From contig NZ_JBFEFI010000014.1 in assembly GCF_040717535.1 (NCBI RefSeq), forward strand, positions 1 to 64,000: a stretch of 64,000 nt of DNA, in the 5' to 3' direction. This document shows, piece by piece, positions 56,405 to 64,000 of this stretch. A program made the translations under genes and the position numbers. The first letter of the stretch is position 1. Every line of letters starts with the position of its first letter. The DNA is from Thalassoglobus sp. JC818. GTDB lineage: Bacteria; Planctomycetota; Planctomycetia; Planctomycetales; Planctomycetaceae. The notes beneath the pieces were generated by a model, which was not told the DNA's origin, made no database searches, and saw only the letters and a list, made by a program, of their open reading frames with translations.

Positions 56405-57136
56405 CTACCGGCAGAGAATCCAGCCGGACAGCTTCGAGCAACATTGAAGCGTGCATAACTTCACGTCGACCCAGATTCGCTCGCAGACTCCATCTGGTTC
56501 AGGAATGGGCTCAATCTCACCGGGAACTTCATAGACCGGGCCAACCAGATAGATCGCGTTGAGTTCGATTCCTTCAGCGAGGCTCGCTGGGGAAACTCTC
56601 GGAGGATTGCTGACTTTCAGCCAGTCAATGGAGACGAGAGCATCCGTCACGTATTCAGAACAGTGAAGGCCGGCATTGCGTTTTCCCGTGATGTGATGTT
56701 TCACCGAATACGGTCGACCGAGCTGTGATTCCAGATGTCCCTTGAGTTCTGCGGCTTCTGACGCAGTGAGTTTGCGGATGGGATGAAAAACGTGCACCGT
56801 GTCCGGAGCTTGAGTCGTCAGATAGTCTTCGAGACTCATCTTCCGGACGCCGACTCCATTCATACTGTCATAAGCGATCTTCTGATCACCTTCTTCTATG
56901 ACGATACCAACATGCGTATACGGGCTGTTTGTGTAACAGCGAACAGCCAGGCAATCACCTTGACTGAAAAGCAACGACCCATTTTCGCACGAGTCAACGA
57001 TGTCGGCGACGACATTCGCGTCGACCATCACGCTCGGCGTTGCTTTTTCGTCTGCGAAAGTCGTGTTCGCGCCACCAAGTGACGCAGTGGCGAGCACAAA
57101 CGCAGCGATCAGAAATCTCACAATAGCGGAATTCAT
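56405..57136 (-). CDS. Exported YiiX/YaeF-like permuted papain-fold amidase
   Basis: This 243-residue protein starts at the ATG at 57136 (CAGGAG seven bases upstream; the 15-codon longer frame lacks this). The signal peptide is MNSAIVRFLIAAFVLATAS. The body has the permuted NlpC/P60-papain pattern: SLLFSQGDCLAVR, SPYTHVGIVIE with His75, and GLHCSEYVTDAL with Cys159. YiiX-like proteins are predicted cysteine amidases or peptidases acting on lipid-linked or wall substrates. It converges with the GT-C gene 35 bases away. Confidence 0.85.
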   Translation of the reverse strand: MNSAIVRFLIAAFVLATASLGGANTTFADEKATPSVMVDANVVADIVDSCENGSLLFSQGDCLAVRCYTNSPYTHVGIVIEEGDQKIAYDSMNGVGVRKMSLEDYLTTQAPDTVHVFHPIRKLTASEAAELKGHLESQLGRPYSVKHHITGKRNAGLHCSEYVTDALVSIDWLKVSNPPRVSPASLAEGIELNAIYLVGPVYEVPGEIEPIPEPDGVCERIWVDVKLCTLQCCSKLSGWILCR

Positions 57137-57584
57137 CCGAGAATCTCCTGAATCGGAATCAGTAACGTTGTGTCGAGTCAAGAATGCTCTCCACCTCTCC
57201 GGCCAACGTTGTCCTCAGTGAGGATGCAGAACTCATTCCCACACCGGAATGTCAGCTTCGCTTACGAAAATCGACGTGTTTCGGACTCATCAAATCTGAC
57301 AGTCCGGCAAAAAATGGCAAATCTCAAATTGACCGAACCACATGCTGCCAGTTTGACAGCACAAGCTGTGATGGCAAGTCTTTCCCCGCCAAAATCGCGC
57401 GTTCGAAAAATGAGTGAATCGCGTATCTCTTTTGTCAACAATGTGATATGTCGAACTGTGAGTCTTGGCACGCCATTTGTAGCAGGGAGGGGAAACTAAG
57501 GAACAGTGTGTGTTGAGAGAGCACAGCATTTCGTGGTGACTCACCGCACAAGCAATTAGACATCCATCATGGGAGTGGTCATTC
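57137..57584. other. Intergenic region upstream of groES
   Basis: About 450 bases lie between the YiiX-like gene (-) and groES (+). No gene is supported. A CIRCE element was not found. A sigma-54-like -24/-12 motif is present (separate entry). Confidence 0.45.
57466..57481 (+). promoter_or_regulatory. Sigma-54-like -24/-12 element ahead of groES
   Basis: TGGCACG-CCAT-TTGTA matches the RpoN consensus TGGCACG-N4-TTGCA with the correct spacing and one deviation: T for the -12 C. It lies about 105 bases before the groES ATG. The -12 GC dinucleotide is normally essential, so a weak or non-functional site is possible. Confidence 0.35.
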
Positions 57585-57899
<315 letters not shown>

Positions 57900-58052
57900 C
57901 AGCTGTTGGAAGGAGTTTTGGCAGGCCGGAGCATTTGATGATCTCAGTATCATCGCCACAACAGACAGCCCGGCAGCTCAACGTCAGAACTTCGCCAGGA
58001 ATTAAATTTCAACTTTTTGAACAGATCTCTCAAACTCTGTGAGGAGAATAAC

Positions 58053-59666
58053 ATGGCCAAGATGATTGCTTTCGATCAGGAAGCACAGGAAGCCATGCGA
58101 CGCGGAGTCAGCAAGCTGGCAAAAGCTGTTCGCGTGACGCTGGGACCAAAAGGGCGAAACGTCATTTTGGAAAAAAGCTTCGGTTCGCCGACTGTGACCA
58201 AAGACGGTGTGACCGTCGCCCGGGAAATCGAACTTGCTGACAAGTTCGAAGACATGGGAGCCCGCATGGTCCGTGAAGTCGCCAGCAAGACTTCAGACGT
58301 CGCCGGAGACGGAACGACAACCGCCACCATCATGGCCGAAGCGATCTACAACGAAGGTCTCAAAGCCGTCGTCGCTGGTGTCAGCCCGCTCGAAATGAAG
58401 CGTGGAATGGAAAAGGCTGTCGAGCAGATCACCGAAAAGCTTCGCGAAATGGCGATCCCTTGCCGCGACAAGAAAGCCATCGCTCAGGTCGGAACCGTCG
58501 CTGCCAATGGTGACGACACCATCGGCAAGATTCTCGCCGACGCCATGGAAGCTGTTGGAAAAGACGGTGTCATCACCGTTGAAGAAGGCAAAAGCCTCTC
58601 CACAGATTTCGAAGTTGTCGAGGGAATGCAGTTCGATCGCGGTTACCTCTCTCCTTACTTCGTGACCGACTCACAAAGCATGGAATGCGTTCTCGAAGAC
58701 GCTTACGTGCTCGTCCACGAAAAGAAAATCAGCAACATCAAAGACCTCGTTCCAATCCTGGAAAAGGTCGTTAACTCCGGCAAGCCGCTGCTGATCATCG
58801 CTGAAGACGTTGAAGGTGAAGCACTCGCGACACTCGTCATCAACAAGCTTCGCGGAACCTTCAAAATCGCAGCTGTCAAAGCTCCTGGATACGGCGATCG
58901 TCGTAAAGCCATGCTTCAGGACATCGCCATCATGTGTGGCGGACAGGCGATCTTCGAAGATCTCGGAATCAAACTCGACAACCTTCAGTTGTCCGACTTG
59001 GGTCGCGTCAAGAAAGTTGTCATCGACAAAGACAATACGACTCTGATCGAAGGCGCTGGAAAGACTGCCGACATCAAAGCCCGTATCGATCAGATCCGCG
59101 CTGAGCTCGCAAACTCCACCAGTGATTACGACAGCGAAAAACTGGAAGAGCGAATCGCAAAGCTCTCCGGTGGTGTCGCTCAAGTGAACGTCGGAGCAGC
59201 GACCGAATCAGAAATGAAAGAGAAGAAGGCTCGCGTTGAAGATGCTCTGCATGCGACCCGCGCTGCTGTCGAAGAAGGAATTCTTCCAGGCGGTGGAGTG
59301 GCTCTGCTGCGTGCGTCAGCCAGCGTCGACCCTGGCAAACTCTCACACGACGAAGAAGTTGGTTACAACATCATTCGTCGTGCATGCCGTGCTCCACTGA
59401 CACAGATCTCCAACAACGCCGGCATGGACGGCAGCGTGATCTGCGAGAAGGTTTCCAACCTGAGCGGAAACGAAGGCTATAACGCAGCGACCGACACCTA
59501 CGAAGACCTCGTCAAAGCTGGTGTCATCGATCCTGTGAAAGTGACCCGCACCGCCCTCCAGAACTCCTCCAGTGTTTCAACACTGCTGCTGACCAGCGAT
59601 GCCCTCATCGCCGACAAGCCAAAGGACGACAAAAAAAGCGGCGGACACGACAGCGACCTCTACTAA
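58053..59666 (+). CDS. groEL: Chaperonin GroEL (60 kDa)
   Basis: This 537-residue protein aligns with GroEL throughout: [23 protein letters not shown]-type start, [15 protein letters not shown] with the ATP-site motif, [54 protein letters not shown] and [15 protein letters not shown]. The ATG at 58053 follows GTGAGGAG. The C-terminus ends in a charged [16 protein letters not shown] tail rather than the repeated GGM tail of E. coli GroEL. Many planctomycetes carry several GroELs, so this may be one paralogue. Two terminators follow. Confidence 0.98.
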   Translation: MAKMIAFDQEAQEAMRRGVSKLAKAVRVTLGPKGRNVILEKSFGSPTVTKDGVTVAREIELADKFEDMGARMVREVASKTSDVAGDGTTTATIMAEAIYNEGLKAVVAGVSPLEMKRGMEKAVEQITEKLREMAIPCRDKKAIAQVGTVAANGDDTIGKILADAMEAVGKDGVITVEEGKSLSTDFEVVEGMQFDRGYLSPYFVTDSQSMECVLEDAYVLVHEKKISNIKDLVPILEKVVNSGKPLLIIAEDVEGEALATLVINKLRGTFKIAAVKAPGYGDRRKAMLQDIAIMCGGQAIFEDLGIKLDNLQLSDLGRVKKVVIDKDNTTLIEGAGKTADIKARIDQIRAELANSTSDYDSEKLEERIAKLSGGVAQVNVGAATESEMKEKKARVEDALHATRAAVEEGILPGGGVALLRASASVDPGKLSHDEEVGYNIIRRACRAPLTQISNNAGMDGSVICEKVSNLSGNEGYNAATDTYEDLVKAGVIDPVKVTRTALQNSSSVSTLLLTSDALIADKPKDDKKSGGHDSDLY

Positions 59667-59704
59667 GTCGCCCGTGAACGAACGAAGCTGAGTCAGCTAT
59701 CAAG

Positions 59705-59733
59705 TTTGCCCCGGGTGACTCACCCGGGGCAAA
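59705..59733 (+). terminator. First hairpin after groEL
   Basis: A near-perfect 14-bp stem TTTGCCCCGGGTGA/TCACCCGGGGCAAA with a minimal loop starts 39 bases after the groEL stop. The weak T run after it makes it an arrest hairpin that pairs with the stronger terminator just downstream. Confidence 0.8.
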
Positions 59734-59755
59734 TTCAATCGACTCAAAAAAACTC

Positions 59756-59788
59756 AACCCTGAGCGTGATCCACGCTCAGGGTTTTTT
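59756..59788 (+). terminator. Intrinsic terminator of the groESL operon
   Basis: The perfect stem AACCCTGAGCGTG/CACGCTCAGGGTT with a three-base loop is followed by six T. Together with the upstream hairpin it forms a tandem terminator. Confidence 0.92.
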
Positions 59789-60103
59789 CGTGTCTCAACA
59801 CTCGTTGATTGAGTCGCTTAGAGTTGAAGCGACACCCTCTGCGTTAATGCTGTCTTAATCTGTACTACCTAGATTTAGGGTGGGATAAGGAACGACGACG
59901 CACACCCACTATTGAACAAGGAGTTTTGTTCTACAGAAATTGATTGAGACGGTGTTGGTCAAAGTACAGATGGAAATGAGCACTTGGGGCGAATAGATCA
60001 CCTAAATCGGAATTTTCGCTCCAATGGCGGGACTGCATCGCTCCCACGATTTGTCCCACTCTACGTCGTTATGTTGGCAGTTTGTACGTGCGCAACGCCT
60101 CGA
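59789..60103. other. Intergenic region at the edge of the accessory segment
   Basis: About 315 bases lie between the groESL terminator and the 3' end of the ATPase gene. A weak inverted repeat (GAACAA-GGAGTT-TTGTTC, near 59912-59931) is present. No gene, tRNA or attachment site is recognised. Confidence 0.4.
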
Positions 60104-62221
60104 CTACGCAAAGTAGATGTCTTTAGCTTTCTGCGAGATTTGACTCCTCCGGTGTCCATCTATCATCTCCTTGTGCACGAGGTCTTGGTCCTGTAGTTTG
60201 CTTGTGCGATGCCCGACTAATTGATATGTGCCGTCGATTAGCAGCGAGATTTCTCCCGCCCGCATCCAGTCATCGGCCTCTTCTAATACGTTTAGGATCT
60301 CCAGTTCGACTTCTTCGAGCATTAACGCCTCGTCTAGTTTCGCTACTTCGGATTCAAAGTCGTCGCTAAGTTGCACGACTGAGCAAATACCAGACTGACA
60401 TTCCGGGCATTTCCAACGGTAGAATGCAATCTTCTCTTCGTCGTCCATCGAAAAACATGCACCGCATTCATCACAACGGATTGTTGTGGTTTTCGACAAG
60501 AATTGATGTATGACTCGGTTGTAATCGAAGCAACGCTGGACGAAGTAGTTTCGGTAATCTCGCCCCGGCGGATATCCCCAGGCGAATTTCTCCGCTTCCG
60601 CCAGACCATAAAAGAATGCGAATACGGATACGTCGCGTCCGTTCTTGTCTCTCGTGTCTGAATACTTTGTAACCAGAAAGTTAAATTCCAACGAGGAGAG
60701 TACGCTTTCGAGTTTTGGATCAATATAAAAATGACTAACTGGAGGGTTACCCCCAAGCTTGGAAAAGTAGGATCCGCCAACTTCTCCTCGATAAATCCGC
60801 TTCTTCAAATCTGTGGACTCTGTCAACAGCGTTTTTAGCAACCTTTGTTGATTGTGCCTGTCAAGTTTTCGCTCGAAAGGTTCCAGCGCGAATCGACCCG
60901 CTCGGTCAAAATATTGTGCGACAATAGATGAATAGTACTTGTTTGATGCAAGACGTATACTTGCTGCAGTAATGCCGAGTCCACGTGAAACTCGATCCAA
61001 ATAGCAGTAGTACAAGACATAACCTAGCAAACGAGGTGCATTGGTCGACGCATGAAACAGCAATTTGAATAGCTCGGTCGCGTCTGCAGATGGATCAAAA
61101 TAGTGCGTGACATCCTGACCGAACGCCGCGAATCGTTTTTCGAGCAATCGACGCGTGTAATCAATAGCATTCGCTTCGGCGGTTTGGAGTTCATTCGACT
61201 TGTAAAGTTGCGAGAAGTCGAGACACATCGTGTCAACTTTGCCAGGGTCAATGCGTCCGTAGTAAACGCGGCCTGGGTAGCCAGCGATCTTTAATTTGAT
61301 TCGCTCATTCGTTGCGTTGTTCAACGGTGAGAGAATCACGTCCACGAACAGTCGTTGGCTAACCCATTCCAATTCTGAGAAATCGTCGAAAAACACGACC
61401 AAACGGAGTAGTTTTGCCTCATCAAGCAAATCGATGATTTCACCGATCAGCTTGGTGAAAGGAAAAGTCTTCAAAACAACGTCGGAGTATTCGTGGTAGA
61501 GTTCCTTGTCATCTAATGTCTTCGCGAAATCCGAGCTCCCCAATTCGCCATTGACCTCGCCACCAATTCCGAAGGGATTCACGGATGCACTTGCTGAAAC
61601 TCGTGTGGATTTCTCTTTCTGCTTCTCAGTTTCACTACGTCTCTTCGCTTTCGCGGAGATTTCGCGAAGTACTGGCAGTTCTTCCGCATGCATCTCGCAT
61701 TTGCTTACCCGCTCGGCGATATCCATGAGTTCCTTGATCAGGTCTTTATAACCTCGCTTCCGACCAATCCATCGATCAATCAGTGTCATCGACTCAGAGG
61801 CTTTTTCGAGCTCAGATATCAGCTGTCTTATCACTTCGCCAAGGAAGTGCTTCTTCAACTGATGTGCTCGTAAAATTGCGGGATCAACGTCTTGCATTTT
61901 CTGATCGAAAACAACGGGCTGATTACCTACAGCCAATTCGTGTAAACTCTTGACGTCAATATAGATGGATATAAGGTCGGAGCGCTTGCGAATTTCGGAT
62001 TGAGCTTTTGCAAAAACAGTGCTCTTTCCTGTGCCTTTTCGGCCAGTTAAAAAAGTGGTGTTTCCGGCGAGGACCGTCGAAAGCACTGCATTTCCAGGGA
62101 GTGGATCAACGTATAAGTCATCAATTGGATTTCCACCAACATCTGCAGCAAAGTCCTTTAACTCTGCCCGACGATACTGCCGGAGCGACTCGGCAATTCG
62201 GGAAAATGCAGTGGCATTCAT
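60104..62221 (-). CDS. P-loop ATPase with C-terminal zinc ribbon and winged-helix-like domain
   Basis: This 705-residue protein starts at the ATG at 62221 (MNATAFSRIAESLRQYRRAE), because upstream codons look like non-coding sequence. Walker A is G60-RKGTGKS-T68, and Walker B is VVFFDDFSEL (about 276-284). A sensor-like stretch KIAGYPGRVYYG follows, and a long helical region (about 340-570) continues. A zinc ribbon (C583, C586, C589; C605, C608, C613) then precedes a winged-helix-like tail (about 630-700). It resembles the Sll1717-type P-loop ATPase group or STAND/KAP-like NTPases, but I cannot name the family with certainty. Composition looks AT-richer than neighbours, suggesting transfer. 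Its position beside an immunity gene hints at a defence or conflict role, which is inference. Confidence 0.75.
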   Translation of the reverse strand: MNATAFSRIAESLRQYRRAELKDFAADVGGNPIDDLYVDPLPGNAVLSTVLAGNTTFLTGRKGTGKSTVFAKAQSEIRKRSDLISIYIDVKSLHELAVGNQPVVFDQKMQDVDPAILRAHQLKKHFLGEVIRQLISELEKASESMTLIDRWIGRKRGYKDLIKELMDIAERVSKCEMHAEELPVLREISAKAKRRSETEKQKEKSTRVSASASVNPFGIGGEVNGELGSSDFAKTLDDKELYHEYSDVVLKTFPFTKLIGEIIDLLDEAKLLRLVVFFDDFSELEWVSQRLFVDVILSPLNNATNERIKLKIAGYPGRVYYGRIDPGKVDTMCLDFSQLYKSNELQTAEANAIDYTRRLLEKRFAAFGQDVTHYFDPSADATELFKLLFHASTNAPRLLGYVLYYCYLDRVSRGLGITAASIRLASNKYYSSIVAQYFDRAGRFALEPFERKLDRHNQQRLLKTLLTESTDLKKRIYRGEVGGSYFSKLGGNPPVSHFYIDPKLESVLSSLEFNFLVTKYSDTRDKNGRDVSVFAFFYGLAEAEKFAWGYPPGRDYRNYFVQRCFDYNRVIHQFLSKTTTIRCDECGACFSMDDEEKIAFYRWKCPECQSGICSVVQLSDDFESEVAKLDEALMLEEVELEILNVLEEADDWMRAGEISLLIDGTYQLVGHRTSKLQDQDLVHKEMIDGHRRSQISQKAKDIYFA

Positions 62222-62344
62222 ATTTCGGACCTGTGGTTGAAATTTGAGAGATATGTTTCTTCTGGACTTGGAGAACCTCCTCCAAGCCATGATCCAAATG
62301 GTAGCAGATTTCAAAACTCGTCGACTCCCATTGATGGGGTGGGA

Positions 62345-62794
62345 AACGCTGGGTGGTCCGACCGGGATCTGCTGGGTTGCGTAGCAACAAGATGCTTCGC
62401 TGTTTGGTTTCTAACATTATCCGACGACAAAATCATCACTCGTTTCCAGTCCCGGTGGCCATTGGATCGGAACCCCAACTGTTCGTCGTTGTAGATACCA
62501 GCGAGCCGAACTCCAGGGCCAGTCGGTTGCCGACTCATCGAACCCTGCCCGGACTGGATTCTCGTGTCGATCGTCAAGCTTCTCTTCGACTTTCATTTGT
62601 GACCAGAAATTCCCACTATCATACCGAGCTTGACAGATGGCATCAGTCGAATCGATAGTCGGCCAGCATTTCGAGAAGGTCTGCCGCAGGAATTGTTTCA
62701 GAGTTGTTGAAAACGGATTCTTGAGCCTGGAAGCAGATGGTGAAAACATCTTGTGCCTTCAGCACCCAGCCGACGTCGACCGAGCGACCCTGCG
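62345..62794. repeat. 450-bp direct repeat, copy A (RAYT remnant)
   Basis: This is an almost gap-free relative of 63381-63830 (both 450 bp), at roughly 85% identity by eye. It contains a 3' transposase fragment plus about 70 bases of flank with the hairpin GTTGC-GTA-GCAAC (62376-62388). It ends directly at the stop codon of the immunity gene. Confidence 0.9.
62417..62749 (-). pseudogene. REP-associated tyrosine transposase fragment A
   Basis: This 110-codon open piece encodes the C-terminal part of a RAYT (IS200/IS605-related Y1 transposase): KVEEKLDDRHENPVRAGF, then DWPWSSARWYLQ and VGVPIQWPPGLE. The N-terminal HUH-nuclease domain is missing, so it cannot transpose. The apparent start is arbitrary. 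The remnant is part of the 450-bp direct repeat. Confidence 0.85.
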
Positions 62795-63241
62795 TTACAG
62801 TGTAGCAATGAGCGAGTCACAAGCCGAGTAGAACTTAGCGTCCTTCTGACGAACGGCTTGCAGCACGTTTCGAACCGTCAGCCGCTCTTGGTCGGTAAGA
62901 CTCTTGATTTGCTCTGAATATGCTGTCAATGTTGGTGCCGAGTTCAGAATCCGCATGTGAACGATAACCGCCCATCGTGGTGAATGTCCGAAGAAATCGC
63001 CAAGGTGGTTGCCGATTTCACGAACATACGTCGCATCATCGAAATTCTCGATGGAATGGATGATTGAGAACATCAACTCATCGTATTCGGCATCATCCTC
63101 GAAGAACGGGAGCAGCTTTCCGATGCAGTCGGGATCGTTCAAAGTGGCAACCTGACCAAGCAGGTCTTCCACACGTTCGACGTAGCCGTTCTTCTGGTTC
63201 GTTAATTCGGTCTCTATCTGAGTTATCAAACTGTCAATCAT
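62795..63241 (-). CDS. Imm30-family immunity protein
   Basis: This 148-residue, all-helical protein has the Imm30 pattern: an N-terminal helix, GKLLPFFEDDAEYDELMFSI, IHSIENFDDATYV, WAVIVHMRILNS and TDQERLTVRNVLQAV. Imm30 proteins protect the producer from toxins delivered by polymorphic toxin systems. GGGAGG lies six bases upstream of the ATG. Immediately upstream (four bases) ends a toxin-like coding tail, giving a toxin-immunity order. The stop codon falls at the border of repeat copy A, so the 3' end may have been set by the repeat. No complete toxin gene is visible. Confidence 0.75.
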   Translation of the reverse strand: MIDSLITQIETELTNQKNGYVERVEDLLGQVATLNDPDCIGKLLPFFEDDAEYDELMFSIIHSIENFDDATYVREIGNHLGDFFGHSPRWAVIVHMRILNSAPTLTAYSEQIKSLTDQERLTVRNVLQAVRQKDAKFYSACDSLIATL

Positions 63242-63245
63242 GAGC

Positions 63246-63379
63246 TTATCCTCCCGGTTTCTTGCCGAACAATTCAGGGTGTGATTGCTTGTTTAGGCGT
63301 ATCAATTCCTGCAACTGCTGCCGGATGTAAGCATCGTAAAGCCCCTCTTGCTGATAGATGCTCCGGGCATCTCTTATGC
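63246..63379 (-). pseudogene. C-terminal remnant of a polymorphic toxin, cognate to the Imm30 gene
   Basis: The frame runs IRDARSIYQQEGLYDAYIRQ, then QLQELIRLNKQSHPELFGKK and PGG, and stops four bases before the immunity start. This amphipathic helical ending with an HPELFGK tail is typical of C-terminal toxin modules of RHS/contact-dependent toxins. No longer toxin frame is visible: repeat copy B begins at 63381 and runs across the place where the rest of the toxin should be. It therefore looks like a truncated toxin. I cannot tell which activity it had. Confidence 0.6.
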
Positions 63380-63380
63380 C

Positions 63381-63830
63381 ACGCTGGGTGGTCCGGTCGA
63401 GATCGGCAGGGTTGTGTAGCAACAAGATGCTTCACTGTCCGGATTCTAACTTTAAACGACGACGAAATCATCATCCGTTTCCAGTCCCGGAGGCCATTTG
63501 AAGGGAGCCACAACTGTTCGTCGCTGTCGATACCAGCGAGCCGAACTCCAGAGCCAGTCGGTTGCCGACTCAACGAACCCTGCACGAACCGGATTCTCGT
63601 GTAGATCGTCAAGCTTCTCTTCGACTTTCTTTCGTGACCAGAGATTCACTCCATGGTGCCGAGCCTGTCAGATGGCATCAGTCGAATTGATTGTCGACCA
63701 GTATTTCGGGAAGGTCTGCCGCAGGAATTGTTTCAGAGTTGTTGAAACCGGATTCTTGAGGCTGGAAGCACATGGCAATAACAACTTGTGCCTTCGTCGC
63801 CCAGCCGACCTCGGCCGGGCCGCCCTGCGT
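63381..63830. repeat. 450-bp direct repeat, copy B (RAYT remnant)
   Basis: This is the direct repeat of 62345-62794, in the same orientation, 1,036 bases away. It contains the same flanks (ACGCTGGGTGGTCCG start, CCTGCGT end) and a related hairpin GTTGTGTAGCAAC (63411-63423), in which one stem C-G pair has become U-G. Its left border cuts the toxin remnant. Confidence 0.9.
63452..63785 (-). pseudogene. REP-associated tyrosine transposase fragment B
   Basis: This is the same C-terminal RAYT piece as fragment A (KVEEKLDDLHENPVRAGF, DWLWSSARWYRQ, WPPGLE). An in-frame TGA, where copy A has a Cys codon (TGT), breaks the frame before NLWSRKK. It has no N-terminal catalytic domain and is clearly inactive. 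Confidence 0.85.
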
Positions 63831-63942
63831 GCCGTAATTACTCAACCCAAAATCTTATCGCTCTGGTTCAACTCTTGGGAGCATGTCAGTATCATGCATC
63901 ATGAGATTACGATTCATGACTCTTATCACTTCGGGAGCTTGA

Positions 63943-64000
63943 ATGATGAGATGTGCTGGAGTTGCGATTGCTGTTGTCGTTTGCGTTTCCATGACCAGTT
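63943..64000 (+). CDS. Start of a truncated gene at the window edge (signal-peptide-like N-terminus)
   Basis: From the ATG at 63943 the frame reads MMRCAGVAIAVVVCVSMTS and runs off the window. The hydrophobic core looks like a signal peptide or anchor. GGGAGC lies six bases upstream. The product cannot be identified. Confidence 0.45.
   Translation, partial: MMRCAGVAIAVVVCVSMTS

Noticed and set aside
57170-57499. A 109-codon open frame on the + strand upstream of groES
   Set aside because: Composition is non-coding-like, it overlaps short frames on the other strand, and it lies across the likely promoter.
57400-57584. CIRCE operator ahead of groES
   Set aside because: No TTAGCACTC-N9-GAGTGCTAA-type inverted repeat was seen.
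59984-60196. A 70-codon frame on the + strand near the ATPase 3' end
   Set aside because: It overlaps the 3' end of the ATPase gene in antisense and has no recognisable product.

Overview
The window looks like a chromosomal segment from a planctomycete (Planctomycetota, Planctomycetaceae-like). The reasons are: an exosortase plus EpsI-type protein embedded in an exopolysaccharide operon; very large TPR and helical proteins; BatA/VWA, MoxR and DUF58 genes; PQQ-propeller and prenyltransferase-repeat secreted proteins; a DUF1844 protein; frequent TTG/GTG starts; and a sparse division/wall gene set (rsmH, LysM gene, ftsL-like, ftsI) without ftsZ nearby. This is inference from gene content, because no rRNA or tRNA was seen. 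Coding density is typical, and most of the window is ordinary chromosome.

Layout. 0.7-10.0 kb: a + strand surface-polysaccharide/exosortase operon (exosortase, Wzz/CpsD-like tyrosine kinase, EpsI-like protein, 1664-residue TPR protein) closed by a clear terminator. 10.3-17.0 kb (-): a BatA/VWA membrane protein behind an unrecognised 1367-residue protein. 17.4-25.0 kb: an M20 amidohydrolase, a small membrane protein, an SLC5-type symporter, a secreted prenyltransferase/HEAT protein and a glycosyltransferase. 25.3-32.9 kb: an 11-copy perfect 12-bp tandem repeat in front of murJ, a lipoprotein-like gene, then rsmH, a LysM gene, an ftsL-like gene and ftsI, meeting pyrH convergently. 33.1-38.7 kb (-): part of a Tad/Flp pilus operon (pilin, a 38-residue mini-ORF, cpaA, cpaB, cpaC, cpaE). 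39.0-47.8 kb: TrkH/TrkA potassium uptake, a secreted alpha/beta hydrolase, DUF1844, a DUF1444-like protein, a metallo-beta-lactamase-fold hydrolase and a Tat-exported intradiol dioxygenase. 48.3-57.1 kb: a mini membrane protein, a zinc alcohol dehydrogenase, a CDF transporter with a PQQ-propeller protein, MoxR-DUF58-GT-C, and a YiiX-like exported papain-fold protein. 57.5-59.8 kb: groES-groEL with two strong terminators.

The last 4 kb (about 59.9-64 kb) is an accessory patch. It holds a P-loop ATPase with a zinc ribbon and a winged-helix-like tail. Next come two 450-bp direct repeats carrying 3' fragments of a REP-associated tyrosine transposase. Between the repeats sit an Imm30-type immunity gene and the last ~44 codons of what looks like its cognate toxin. 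A truncated new gene starts at the window edge.

Non-coding structure worth attention: the 12-bp tandem array at 25.3 kb; a dispersed ~86-bp palindrome-ended repeat present twice in inverted orientation (19.9 and 49.9 kb); a strong hairpin between the pilin gene and the rest of the tad operon; and a sigma-54-like -24/-12 element ahead of groES.
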